From Lagopus muta (taxonomy: Eukaryota > Chordata > Aves > Galliformes > Phasianidae), in NCBI RefSeq assembly GCF_023343835.1, contig NC_064472.1, forward strand, positions 43,285,799 to 43,349,798: DNA of 64,000 nt. The letters are read 5' to 3'. The notes below the pieces were generated by a model that was not told the DNA's origin, searched no databases, and saw only the letters and a list, made by a program, of their open reading frames with translations. Of the stretch, positions 11,175-23,700 are shown in pieces. Every line of letters starts with the position of its first letter. Within the stretch, counting starts at the first letter, position 1. The translations under genes were made by a program, and so were the position numbers.

Positions 11175-12034
11175 TCCTGACTGCTCACCTCTGACCCGCT
11201 GAACGGTGCAGGCACACGTGAAACAGTGGCAGCGCTGCCGCATGAGTCGATGGAGCAACAGGCGCTATCAGAAGGACAGGACCTGTAGAAGGCACTAGTT
11301 GAGAGCATTGGTCAGGTCCTGTACCCTTTGTTTGCCACACAGAGATTTCCAGATAGCATAATCACTCTGTTAATATTTTAACCTCGCAATTCAATTTTTC
11401 GAACCTCTTCACCCCCATCGTTGCTCTCTGATTCTGCAGGAGACTGCTTCTGGCAGTGTCATTCAGGATGATGTCAGGTATACCCCTTTTTCCTGCTGCA
11501 GTACTGTCATTTGAAAGATCAGGAGCTGCTGCCTCTACCGATGCTTTTAAGGCACGTCAAACACTGAAGCTGAATTAGTCGTTGTACTGACCAGTGCCTG
11601 AATAGCTGCAGCAGCTACTTGTCACTCAGCTTGCATAGCTTTCAAAGAGTTAATAATAGACCTCCAGAAGGGGCCATAGTTTTTCTTCCTTTCCACCACT
11701 AATGACTGATTCCCACATGCAGTCCCCAGTATCACGCCATTTGTTGACGGTGAATATCAGTGCCACTTCTGACAAATATCCCTTCTTCCAAGCCCAGTGC
11801 ACCAGCTGGGTCATACCTTTAGGAGATAACTGTTCCCCTCTCTTAGAGAGAATACTTATCAGCAGTTTCTCCGCAGCTTCTCACTCCATCGTGGATACAG
11901 AGGGCAGGTTGCGACCCCACTTCCAGCTAACTGCAACACTTACATCGGCACCTAATCCAGCTACTGCAACACACTGCCAATCTCTGTCGTGACCATCCTG
12001 CTGTTGTCCACTTTCCCGAATCGTCCCACGAAGT
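11175..12034 (-). other. ERV-A leader between primer site and gag
   Basis: About 860 bp between the primer-binding site and the gag start. No coding domain is recognised. It is long for a retroviral leader and may contain insertions or decayed sequence. Confidence 0.4.
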
Positions 12035-12052
12035 GTCCCTGTTTGGGCGCCA
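12035..12052 (-). other. ERV-A primer-binding site, lysine-tRNA type
   Basis: The minus strand reads TGGCGCCCAAACAGGGAC. This is 18 nt with one mismatch to the site complementary to the 3' end of tRNA-Lys3 as I know it. It lies two bases from the LTR edge (TG at 12055), exactly where a primer-binding site should be. Confidence 0.8.
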
Positions 12053-12054
12053 AA

Positions 12055-12420
12055 TGTGGGGAAGTCTCAGGATTCTCAGGACGCGCTAGAGACATAACAG
12101 CACACCAGTGTGGTTAAAAGCTATTAGTCTACTTTATTGTTAAGTACTACTCTATTTATACATGTTAATATAACATTCTGCAAAACACTCTTCAACCATT
12201 CACACAGGTGCTTAGCCAATCAGAGCCATGAGATGTTCTTTCTTCTTCTAAAGGTATCCTTGGTTCTCATGCCGCTTATCTTGCTCCACAGCTGCTGCTC
12301 TGAACAGTTTTTTCTTATGTTCACACACAGAATGAATATGGCAACATCTGGACTCCTGGTACATGTTGATTGGTGCTCTCCTGGCACAGCGGAGAAGCAC
12401 AAAGCAAGGTAAGTTTTCAC
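12055..12420 (-). mobile_element. ERV-A 5' LTR
   Basis: The inner edge is clear: on + it starts TGTGGGGAAG, two bases past the primer-binding site. Reading on minus there is CATGTATAAATAGAG (TATA box, near 12155), then CAATAAAG (polyadenylation signal, near 12130), then the terminal CCCCACA. A CCAAT-type motif (ATTGG on minus) lies near 12220. The outer edge is not evident, so the right boundary is approximate. Confidence 0.65.
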
Positions 12421-13829
12421 TTGAACTCATACTGAAAAGGTGAATAATCTATTTTGCAATGCTGAAAGAATGGACTTTGTGTAATAATGATGCTTAATGT
12501 GCAGTATCATGGTACTCCAGGCACTGATTTTCCAGCCCTACTTCAGTCCTCCTTAATTAAACTGCCCACAGCTCTCTGTTTTACTGTTTTCCTGAAAATG
12601 TTTACCTCTTCCATGTCAGTCTATGGCTTAGTTGATAATCCTTCATTCTAAGGGATCATGACAGCTGTTCAGGCAGGCAACTGTGGCCATAACTCTTTTA
12701 ATGTTTGGGAACCTGGAGAGGGGCTGTCCCACTGAGGACCACCTCATGGTGCCAGACCCCGATCCATACATCTGAACAGGACTGTTCACAGGGCCCCAGC
12801 CACTGTGTGACCACCACCACCCCAGGCACAGCCAGGGGATAATAGGAAATGCAGCTGGAGGTGGTCCCCCTGCAGTCTGGCTGAGTCTAGGGTGAGGTGA
12901 GGTGCTCAGCTCAAGCTGAAATGTGGTCCCTGGCCCAGGTGGGACTGTGAAAAAGTTATCCCGACCGTGAATGTTTGGGTCATTAGAATGGTATGGCCTA
13001 CCCTAGGGCCTTGACATTTAGTCCTCCTGCCCTAGGACCTTGACATTTAGTCCTCTCTGATGAACTTCATGAGGAGTCCATGAATCAGAGCTCTGTGGTA
13101 CTCCATGCTTGAAGACACTGCAGTTTTGTCCTATGTCAAGTTCACTCAATTAACAACTGATCTTTCCACAAATGCAACTCCAGAATTCTCTCAAAGCATA
13201 TCCTGGAAAACACAATCCAAGCTGCATGCTGAGACGCATAAGCACTGGCCTGTTCCACATGAAGGGACTGTATGACTGATTACATCTGCACACTAACCAG
13301 GGAGAACATAATTACCACTGACAGGGCATGTCAGGATCTTCAAAGGAAAATCATAGCAGGATGTGTGGGACTCAACTGTGAAAACCTGATACCTATTCTC
13401 TTTATACTGCAAAATTCTAGACAACTTGCCTAGACCTGAACAGTTCACACAACAGTGGGTCATAAAGAAAGAGATTTAACATTCTCTGTACCTTAGCATG
13501 CATGCAATTGTGGGCAGCCTAGATTAAGGCTACGTATACACACCCTCTAATACCTGCTTAGGAGAATTAGGACTCCTCATCAGCCAGTTTGCCATTTTCA
13601 TAGTGGCCGTGTGAGGTGGCCATAGGTGGAAGAGAATGCAATACAGAAGCCTTTCTATATATTAATAGTGTGCCAGGCTACTACTCAGTCAAAACCTGCA
13701 TCTGGACTTGCATCTAAGTAGGCAGGGAGTTATATGTAATATGTAATATGCAATATGCAATATGCAGTACGAAAAATAGGTTGAGACATGGAAATGTGAG
13801 TGGTCTCTGTGATCTTATGCTCTTTGATT
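12421..13829. other. No recognised gene; two small tandem repeats
   Basis: Non-coding-looking DNA. It includes a roughly 29-bp tandem duplication at about 13003-13061 (unit begins CCCTAGGGCCTTGACATTTA) and five 7-bp units (ATATGTA/ATATGCA) at 13732-13766. Nothing else is recognised. Confidence 0.5.
13732..13766. repeat. 7-bp tandem repeat, 5 units
   Basis: Two ATATGTA units followed by three ATATGCA units, perfect within each type. Confidence 0.85.
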
Positions 13830-14066
13830 TAGTATGGAATGTCAGGGAGAAGTGTTTTACAGAGAGTGGTGAGGTGCTGAAACAGGCTGCCTGAAGAGAT
13901 TGTGGATGTGCATCGTCTCTGGAGGTGTGCAAGACCAGGTTGGATGGGGCCCTGGGCAATCTGATCTAGTACCAGATCTGAAGGCTAGTGGCCCTGCCTG
14001 TGGCAGAGGGTTGGAACTTGATTGTTAGGGTCCCTTCCAACCCAAGTCATTCTGTGATTCTATGAC
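13830..14066 (+). mobile_element. CR1 LINE 3' end fragment
   Basis: Contains the conserved CR1 3' segment (ACAGAGAGTGGTGAGGTGCT, then GGTCCCTTCCAACCCAAGTC) and ends in ATTCTGTGATTCTATGA. 5' truncated, as is usual for the family. Confidence 0.9.
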
Positions 14067-14962
14067 TTCATGCTTGGACTGAGTGTAAGAAATTAGAAGG
14101 GAAGCAGAAGAAGGGAATAGAAGAAATTTTTTATTTTTTAAGAAAGAAATGGACCAGGTTTTCAAAGCCATTGAGATATTCTGATTCCCATGGAGGATAA
14201 TAGGGATTGAGAATGCTCAGAAAACTCAAAAAACAGACATCTGTATTGACTTTATAATAATGACTCAAAATTACAATTAAAACAAATTGTAAAACAAATA
14301 CTGTTCAGAAAAGAACTCTAGATCTCTCACAGCAACCCCTTAATGATCTCATGTTTTTCAACATATGTCTCCCCTTATACTGAAGATAAATTCCTCTCAT
14401 ACTACATAGAATTCTTAAGAACTGTTATTATTTGATGAAGCAAGAAGTTCCCCAGAATCCTTATGTGCCACTTCTTTGAATCAGAGCCTGAGAGCTTCTT
14501 AGGAGCTAATGGTGCATTTTTTGCTATTCAATAGAACATGTAGGTTGAAACATCCCAGTAAATAATGGCCTTATTATAGTAGCCTGCAGATTAAACCGGG
14601 GATCAGTTTGAGCAGTCCCATGTGCCTCAAATGGTGCCATTGGATGGAAAGGCACTGACGGCAGAAGAAGATCTTTAGGTGATTGATGCTGCCCAAAATA
14701 ATGTACACATACCCACATGATGCCACATCTGTATATAAAATAATATCAAATTGCTTTAAAGATTTGAGTGTATTTTTTTGCTGTTCCTCTTGGGTCTGTG
14801 TATGCACTGTAAGTCTGTGCTGAGTAGTAACATCCACAGTATAGCTCGGTTACTGGAAGCATTATTTCTCTGGCATGGGACACTCCACTCTGCTAAGCAA
14901 TGTGCATTCCTGGGGGCACACTGCTGCCTCTTCTGGAGTGTCTGCCACATTTCTAAGGATGG
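14067..14962. other. No recognised feature
   Basis: AT-rich flank between a CR1 fragment and a probable solo LTR. Nothing recognised. Confidence 0.4.
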
Positions 14963-15507
14963 TGTCATGGCTTTATGATTCTTGTTATCGGTATTCTGTA
15001 TCATAACATCATGTAGTGCACTGAGAATTAGAGAGTTAATGCTCCAGTTCCTTGGATTGTCAATAGTTCTGGGTATACTTGTCTCAGAAGGGAAGAAGAA
15101 CTACATACCCAAGAGGACTTTTCGTTTCATTTCCTGTTCAGAGTGAAAGATAAAACTTTTTGCAGGTCATGAGATGTCCCCTTTTTTCCCTTTCTGCTTG
15201 TCTTTGCACAGTGTGTGTGCTCCTTAGCAGTCTCACCTTCAGCATTGGAGTAAGTCTTTCGATTTTTGGACACTCTCATTTTATTTGATTTATTAACCTC
15301 AATTCCAGTTATATTGTATTATATTGTGTTATCTTGTATTCTGATATCATATTCAGTAAATAAGTTTGTTTCTTCTCAGACTGTTGCTTGGCCTTTAGGC
15401 CCATCTCCCTGCCCTTTTCCTTTCCCTCTCTACCAGGGAATGGTCTGTGGCTCCCTCCACTCCACTAGACATGGAATCAGGCTGAACCAGCCCATAAACA
15501 GTTGACA
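14963..15507 (+). mobile_element. Probable solo LTR, family shared with 48.78 kb
   Basis: This stretch is alignable by eye along its whole length to 48784-49320 on the same strand (shared blocks include CATCATAACATCATGTAGTG and CTCACCTTCAGCA). It starts TGTCATGG and ends about GTTGACA, giving the TG...CA ends expected of an LTR. No coding sequence lies next to either copy. The identity is inferred from the repeat pair and the ends; the ERV class is unknown. Confidence 0.6.
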
Positions 15508-15593
15508 GATGTTAAAGAAAAACCTATCCTTATTGCATTCTATACACATAAGTTGTTTTATTTACATGAAGCTGTTCTCTGGGTCTGTTATAT

Positions 15594-16345
15594 CATAGAA
15601 TTATAGAATAATAGAATATCCTGATTTGGGAGGGACCTGCAAGAAACACTGAGTCCAACTCCTGATTCCATACAGACCCACCCAAAACTCAAATCTTATG
15701 TTGTCCAAATGCTCCTTGGGTGTTTGGAGCCTTACCCACTGCCTGAGGAGCTTTTTTCATGCCCAGCCCTCTCTGGTGAAGAACCTTTTCCTAACTTTCA
15801 CCTGACCCTCTCCTGACACAGCTCCATACCGTTCTCTCTGGTCTTGCTGCTGTCACCAGAGAGCAGAGCCCAGCACAAACCCTCTACTACCTGTGAGGAG
15901 CTGTGGGCTGTCTCCCCTCAGTGTTGTCCAGGCTGAACAAATGAAGGGACCTCAGCTGCTCCCCCTACATACTGTTCTCTAGATCCTCCACCACCTCTGT
16001 AGCCCTCCTTTGGACACTGATAATTTTATGTCCTTCTTATATTGTGGCAACCAAACTTGCACACAGTGCTCAAGGTGAGGCAGCCACATGGAGTGGCTGG
16101 ACAATCCCTTCCCTCAACCAGCTAGCAGTGCTGGGCATGAGGGACCTCATCTTGCTGTCAACCAACACCCCCAGAACCCTTTCCATGGGGCTAATTTCCA
16201 CCCTCTCATCCCCTAGTCTGTGCATATACCTGGGGTTGCCCCATTCCAGGTGCAGAATCTGGCACCTGTTCTTGTATTTGGTGAGTGCCGAGTACTCCAG
16301 TTTGTTAAGGTTTCTCCACCCTCCATCCTGTTGAGAGAATCATTG
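15594..16345 (-). mobile_element. CR1-like LINE, 3' part, older subfamily
   Basis: Starts with the reverse-complement tail CATAGAATTATAGAATAATAGAAT, followed by the GGGAGGGACCT...AGTCCAACTCC block typical of CR1 3' ends on minus, and the older-subfamily 5' continuation (AGCCCTCCTTTGGACACTG). Many small differences from the other copies suggest a different, older CR1 subfamily. No intact frame. Confidence 0.85.
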
Positions 16346-16861
16346 ACTACTCCTTTTTTAGTATTTTCTACAGCTATTTAGTAGACAACCAACCTTTTTG
16401 TCTATTGATCTGCACTAGCAATCACTACATGCCATAAGAGTTTCCAGTCCGTTTTGCCAGAATGACCTTAGAAAATTCTTTACTAGGTTCTGTTAGCAGA
16501 GAATGCTGTCCTTAAACTGTGGTTAGGTCTGCCAGTCGTCTCATTTTCTTTCATATATCACCTAACTGTTGATGCAAACTGGATGAGATATTGGTCTTTT
16601 TTTCACATCAACAGAGATTCCTGCTGATATTGATAGTTCTTGTATTATTTCTAAGTCTCCTTTTCATTTACAACTTCCCCTTTCTATTCTTTTATTCTTC
16701 AGATCTTCAAATGTTTCTCTGAAACTCAAGTTCTCCAACTACAGTGTGTTCTTTTCCTATTCAATTTCTTGCATTAACTATTCCTATGTTTGTATATATT
16801 CCTATAGCTCTGCTTCCTTTTGTTGAAATCTCTCTCATGAATCTTATGTTAGTATTCATTT
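16346..16861. other. No recognised feature
   Basis: T-rich DNA between two minus-strand CR1 copies. Nothing recognised. Confidence 0.4.
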
Positions 16862-17710
16862 CATAGAATCGTAGAATCATAGAATCATAGAGTTGGAAGG
16901 GATCTTTAAAAACCATCTAGTCCAACTCCCCTGAAATGAACAGAGACACCTAAATCTCAGTCAGGTTGCCCTGTCTACCCTGGCCTTGAAAGTCTCCATG
17001 GTCAGGGCATCCACTACATCTCTAGGCAACCTGTGCCAGTTTCTCACCACTCTTGTTGTAAAGAACTTCTTCCTTATGTCCAATCTAAATCTCCCCTCTT
17101 TTATTCTCTTTGTCCCGTCTCAACAGACACTAAGAGTCTCTCCTTTTCTTTCTTATGCTTTTAGATACTGAAAGGCCACTCTCAGATCTCCCTGCAGCCT
17201 TCTCTTCTCCAGGCTGATCAGTCCCAGGTCTCTCAACCTATCCCTGCAAGTGAGGTGTTCCATTCCTTGGATCATTTTTGTGGCCCTTCTCTGGATACTC
17301 TGGATACAATCTAACAGATCTGTATCTCTCTTGTACTGAGGAAACCACATTTGGACACAGTCCTTCAGATCACCTCACCTGGCCACACTTTTTTTGATAC
17401 AGCTCATGGTAAGGTTGGCTTCAAGGGCATATTGCTGACTCGTGTCCAGCTTGCCATCCACCAGTGCGCCCAAGTCCTTTATGGCAGCGTGGAGCTCCAT
17501 CCTTACATCTTCCAGCTTGTACTGACAGTGGGGATTAACATGACCCAGTTTGATGCCTGGCTTTGTTGAACCTTGTGAGGTTCACCACTACTTAAACCTG
17601 CATCTGTCTCTCCAGATGGAATCCTGTCCCTCAGTTATATCGACTGCACCACACATTTTGGTGCCATCTTCAAATTTGCGGAAGGTGCACTCAATCGTAC
17701 TACTGGATGA
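16862..17710 (-). mobile_element. CR1 LINE, 3' part
   Basis: Begins TCATAGAATCGTAGAATCATAG and the TTGGAAGGGATC...AGTCCAACTCC block. The minus strand encodes the conserved CR1 C-terminal segment ([34 protein letters not shown]) at 17350-17153. The 5' end at about 17.7 kb lies in the part just after the reverse transcriptase catalytic box. Frame broken. Confidence 0.9.
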
Positions 17711-20700
17711 AGATGAAGATTTCTCTTGATGAACATTTGAATGAAGATTTCTCTTAGCAGTTCATTTCTATGCTAAAAATATTTAACTATCAGTGGGACA
17801 AAAATGTATAAAGCATCAGAGTTAATAAAAGTTACTATCTTGTCAGTTTTACTGCTACATCTCATAACCTTCCAGGAGACTGCAAGAGTGGGAACAACTT
17901 GCTTAAGCCTGCCAGTAACTATCATTACTCATCTGCTGAGCTCATGGGCTTGTGCAGTAGGGTATGCCTTCTGCCTGAGGAGAATTATTATTCATAATAA
18001 TTTTCCCCACCTCCAGAGGAAAAGAAGAATGTATGTCTCCATTTCTGCAATACTTTTGGAATAGTGTTATTTATGTCCCACCCATTGGTGAGCCTTATTT
18101 AGCCTAAATACAGAGTTCTGTGGTTCTGGAGCAGCAAATCCGTAATTTGCGTCTTCTCTGATGGTCACTTGGAGTGTGTGGACATAGTATCTTAAAAATG
18201 AAATCTTTCCAGTCTTAAGTGGATAACAGCATGCACAGGGGAGGGTTATGAAAAGAAGTGAACCTCCACACTGTCACCAGGACCTATTAGCTGTATTGCA
18301 GTGTAACACATTTGTATAAAAGTCACAAGTATATGTCTCAAAGACTCTGAATTTTTGTTCTGCTTTACTCAAGCTCAAATCTCTTTACTAATCCCTACAC
18401 TCACCATGTTGGGGTAGGAAAGAGGATGAGCTCCAAGGTAGAGAACCAATGGCTGAGGGTATTTCTCATACTGACAGTTCAAGCTCAAGTAACAGGAAGC
18501 CTCAGGAGTCTGTGTAGCTGTCAGGAAAACTCATACAACAAAATCCGTAAGTCAGCATAAGATTCAGTTCAAAATGCATCAGATTTCTCTGTATTTTCTT
18601 AGATTCTATTCTTCTTTCTAAATTTTCAGATTTCCCTGGAGTTGTATAAAGGCTTGCGAATCTTGCTGGTGCTTATATTTTTTCTGAAGAGAACTCTTCA
18701 TAAAAATTCCCTAAGTTATATATGTAAGAGAACATTTTACATGATCTGATGAAGATAAAACAAGCTGTTCACATTTCATTTCAAGTGCTGCTTTATGCTT
18801 GAGGTATTTACTTTTTTTGGAAGTTCAAATAAGCTTCTATAAGCTTCTGCAAGTGTTTGTCATTGTTCTATTTATTTCATCAACAAGAGATCAGTTATTG
18901 TGCTATGCTTTTACTAGTATATAATTTCTCTATGTATCTTTATACGTTAGTAGCCATTTTCATTGACTAATGAATAAGCTGTGGTTATAAAAAAACAAGG
19001 AGGGTATTGATGTTACAGTATTCCCAAAAGGTGGGACTTGAACTGCGTAAGGTAGCAGTCAAAGTCCAGTGTGTCTGGGAGTGCATGATGACACAGAGGA
19101 TGGCACTGAGGTTGTGTATCCAAAATCTTTTATTGATAATAGCGTATCAGGTAATAGATGATATTTTGTCCCACACTGACATATTTACTCAGGCTGCAAG
19201 GCACAGACTACCCTCAGAAACTGCACAGAGAATAAGCAAGAGAATTTCAGTGAAATACTTTCTAGTGTATTCTACTCTCAGAACAGTTCTCCTCTAGTGA
19301 TACTCGTGGAAACTGTGCATGTGTACTCTAAAACTGGTATAGGGGACAGCGGACATGCAGATAATCCTTGTATACAGATACCACTACTAGCCCTTTCTCT
19401 GTAAATGCTGTTTATATCCATTCCTTTCTTATAGGTCATCCTCTTGTGCTGTCTCTGGACATGATTATCCTTGTCCTTGTACTGGAAGTCAAAGAAACAA
19501 CACATAGCAAGGGCTGTTGTAGAAAAACATTTTTACAGCATTCCTTTTTATTTGAAAACTTTAGATATTTAGTAAATAAATTAGTTCTGCTAGCTTTACA
19601 CATTTAAATCAAAACACTTCATTTACTTACTCACTTTTTAGAAGCAGAACATGAAGATTTCTTCTTCTAAAACATCAGTTTGATTGTGTTCCAGAAATGA
19701 CAGACCTTGCATTTTGACTGCGAAGTGTTCTACAGCTGGTCTAAGCTTCACATAGTTTATGTGAAAGATATTTTCCTACCTGCTGGAGTCCACTTTCTGT
19801 GGCTTCAACATCTTACTCTCTGAAGCCTACTTATGCATATAAAAATGAAATTCTGGCAGTGTCCTTATTCTACATACCCTATGGAACCCTTCAATCCTGT
19901 GAAGGGCAGGGAGAGACAAAGGGAAGACTGAAATAACAGTGTGATGTTCTTTGTAACATCTTCTTCCAACACAATAGTAAATCTCCAAGGACTCTGGGCA
20001 AGAATACTCTTAAGAGAATATTTCCTCCCAAAATTCTCGTACATAATGTATGCATGCAACAATTTCTGAGTGAGTTTCTGTATTATTTTGATTACTGCTG
20101 GTGATTTCAAAATGTGTTTTGATGCCATACTTTTGCAAGTGTTGATTTTGTAATCCCAATGAAAATAGCTGCAGTACTGTACGTCTGTGCGTGTGCATCT
20201 TATACTTTTTGCATTCTTCTTAGTTTCTGTTCCACGCGGTTAGTCAATAGTTGAATGAATAGTTCAATGAATAGTTCAATGAATAGTTCAATGAATAGTT
20301 GAATGTAGAAGAATCTGAGAAAACAATGTTTTTTATGTGCTTGTTCAGAGAGCTTTCCATTGAACCTTGGTCCTTTTTCTATCAGTTAAAGTCTTCTGAT
20401 GTATGAACAACTTAAAATAGTGTGGCTTAAAATTGTTTGATATGAGTTCTTCCTGTTACAAATGTGGAGAATCAGGCATGATTCCCTAGCACAAAAGGAG
20501 AAGAAATGATGCAATGTCTATAAAGCTGTTGTTGAATGTGGCATGATTCCAGGTATATCCATGTGGCTGTTTAGTAATAACAGAGTTAAAAAACTTTCCC
20601 CATGGATGCAGTGCTGTGGGTTATGCAAGGCTGCTAAAGATAAAGCATTTTCATACGCTTCTAATACAAGCATGTGCTCCTTCTCTCACCATTTCTCATG

Positions 20701-23700
20701 AGAGCTGGAGAAATGCACTTCACTAATTTAGTATCATCAGATAATGTAGTCTCCGAAGCATTGTGTAGCAGTGAAGCAGTTCCCATTCAGGAAATTGTGA
20801 CCAGAATATGTGAGTAGATTGAATCTATTTCAGAAAAGGGGAAGGAAAGAGTGTTGACCCACTCAGATGTGTATTTACAGTTCTCATGAATAACCACAGG
20901 AAGTGTATCTCAACAGATCACTCACTGAAGAGTGGAGTAGTAACAGAAGTATAACAAAGTACAGCAGACTTGGGAGAAAGTGGCTGTTTTAATGGACTGT
21001 GTCACAGCTGCAGTAGGGAAATATATGTGTGAGTGCACACACAGTAGAGTAACAGTTTTCCTGAGCATACTGCATCTCTTACAAAGATAGAACTAGAAGA
21101 ATTTACTGGTAGGAATGGTCTTTTGAAAGTGATCTTTTGTGTGTACTTGGGTTTGTTTGTTCCCCTCCCATCTTTTAACTGAATACACTGTTAACTCTTG
21201 TATTGTGCTTTTTCTTGAGTTTTGAAAAAACTGTGATGCTCACTTGTTCGTCTGTATGGTGAATGTCTCCATGACAGTTGTTCACGAATCCTTCATTAAG
21301 AAATCAGCACAAAGGCAAATGGATCCTTTCAGGATAATTCCTGGAGTTGCTGCTCTGCCTGAAGAAATGTGTCTGCTTGACCAAAAAGAAATGAAAATGA
21401 CACCTGCATCAGGATGGAACCGTAGACCTGGCACAGTGATCAGGAGCACTAAAAGAAGATGCAATCACAGTCAGGAAAGAATCAGTCTCTGGTTATAATT
21501 AATTAGTTGCTAACTGGTTTGGTGTAAATAGTTAATACCATGGGACTGTGGGGCTAGGTATGTGCAGCATTGCTTTCCTGTAAAACTCCTTTCCGCTGTA
21601 TAACTGGGCTGGCTTTTCCCCAAAGAATGTTAAGGTTTTCACAGTGAAAATTACTGAATAAATTATTGAGAAGTCTCTATTTATGTACAGGGACGGTTAT
21701 TTCCCCTTCCAGTTTTTAAATATGATTACTGTGAAAAATGAACTAATGTTTAAATAGAGCATTAAATAGAGCAAAAGCTCTATGATACCATGAAGTTTTA
21801 AAAGTCTGATCTGTATTTTCTGGTCACGAGAGGAAGATCTGTGCTCAAAAGCACCTGTAGCATTGAAATTGTTCCATTAGGACTCAGCCAGTGGATTTGT
21901 ATATTTTTTTATACAGATTATGAATTTTTGTGCTGGGCACCTCAGTAGGAGAAAAGAGTTGGTAATGTTCTTCCGAGCTGTTGAAGAAAGAAATATGGTT
22001 TCCAAAGAAAATGCTACTGGGGTTGCTGCTGGTGTTCTGCCCTGTTGAGAATCAACTCCCTGCTATGAGTACTCCTTGCAATTGTTTGCAAAACTTTTTC
22101 AAAAACAAGGGAAATTACATGGTGATTGTGTGCCAGGAAAGTCAGGCTGGCTGCTAAACTGTTCCAGCAGTCATGGTGAAGTGCCCTGCAAACTTCACAA
22201 CATTTACAGCTAAGTCATGCAGTCCCTGATGCTTTGTATCCTTTGTTCTCCAGGAAGGACAACTGGGAACCAAGTATGTGCTTTTCTGACAGACTTTGGT
22301 GGTGATTGCTGTAAGTATCATGTTTTTTGCAAGAACTTCACAGTCTGTGCTTTTCAAAGTAGAAGACAGTGAACTGTTCAAGATACAAAGCTACAGATGT
22401 AAAGAGAGCTTCAAAGATCTTAAAATAAACTGTGGACTCTACATCAAATGAAAGTTATTAATAACCAAGGATGGAAAACGCTTTAGAGAATAGTGCTATG
22501 AAGAATGTATAGCCAAAGTCAGAGGAAAATGTTGTTAGAGAAGTGGAAAAGCAGGCAAATGGGCTATGTTTTTGCATGAAAGTGAATTCTATGCTATGTA
22601 GACAGGCTTAGCAGATAAGATTGCAGTTTCTGTGACAATTTTGATGCAAATTCTACTTTTTTTTTTTTTTTTTTCTCCTGAATATGGTATTCAATACTGG
22701 ACCAAAGCCAAGGCCTCAACAACTGTCAGCCAGGAATAAAAGCTTGCTGCCTTTTCTTTTTGGGATTTCACTTTACTTTGAAAGGACCTTTCCTTCCTTT
22801 TTAGGACTTCCCATCTTGGTCTGTGGCAGGTGAGATTAACAAACTTCACTATTTGTTACTGTTGGCTGTATGTGGTGGTGAAAAGACTAATGTTATAGAA
22901 GTTCTGACACTGCTTCCACTTTGAGGAATGAGGAGGTATAAGTCCAAAAAAGCGTGATTTGTGAAGGTGGACCAAAACAACTCAACATCACCTTGGCATG
23001 CAAGGAGTGGAGGGGGTCTTAACCAACAGGTGCTGGGAGAAGAGGCTAAGAGGGACAGAAGAAGTCCATCAGTGAGTCAGATGAAGGATGAAGCCAGCAT
23101 TTGCATGGCAGACACAGACTGGTAGTTACCACTTGCTCATGCATAAATCTGTCTCTAAAGATGTTGAATAATATGAACTAGAACACCAGTAGACTTGGAG
23201 TAAGAAAAAGTTATGTATAAACACATCTTTACGCAGAACTCCTCAGACTGATCAGGCAACCAAGTGTAATAAAGAGACCCTAGTTCTAAAATTAATTTAA
23301 ATTATTATTTTTCTGCAATGAATCAGAGGTGTTTTCTCTTTATGTGTTAATCTAAAGGCAAAATTACCTTATGTTTTAATCACTCAAATATTTTGTAAAT
23401 AGTGTTGGACAGCTGAAAGGTTCTGAAGTGTTTCTATTTGCAGAATATTTTCTTTGTGTGTAATTTTCCACATAACAATTAGAATCCTATTGTGTCTAAA
23501 TTAAAAGCACTGACAGTTCCATTGTGCCTTTTTAGTTTTGTTTAAAAGAAATAACCAATGTATTAGATGTTTTGTGTTGGCAAAACAGAAGTTGTTAAAA
23601 CAGGATGCAAAAAATAGATTTACCTTAGCTCTAGTTGCACAGTGTTTGAGCAAACCATGCCAAGATACTCCAGCCAAATGTAAAAATCTGAAATATCTTC

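Larger units (their letters stand above)
7800..12052 (-). mobile_element. ERV-A: scrambled betaretrovirus-like provirus remnant
   Basis: Reading leftwards from the LTR edge at 12055, the order is primer-binding site, untranslated leader, gag start, proline/alanine-rich segment, an integrase piece, reverse transcriptase, thumb region, RNase H, a second integrase and an env start. All coding parts are broken by stops, frameshifts or deletions, so no functional virus is encoded. The integrase piece at about 10.4-10.55 kb lies before the reverse transcriptase and is therefore out of order. No matching 3' LTR was found at the left end. The lysine-type primer site and the gag and pol style point to a beta/ERVK-like group, whereas the env start looks more like avian alpharetroviruses. 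Confidence 0.8.

Noticed and set aside
19020..19100. A tRNA-like T-arm (GTTCAAGTCCCACC on minus, near 19030-19045)
   Set aside because: No matching acceptor stem, anticodon arm or A box could be found at the right distance.
20247..20305. Short direct repeats considered as a CRISPR array
   Set aside because: 12-bp units directly adjoining with no spacers, in a vertebrate-type genome. It is a plain tandem repeat.
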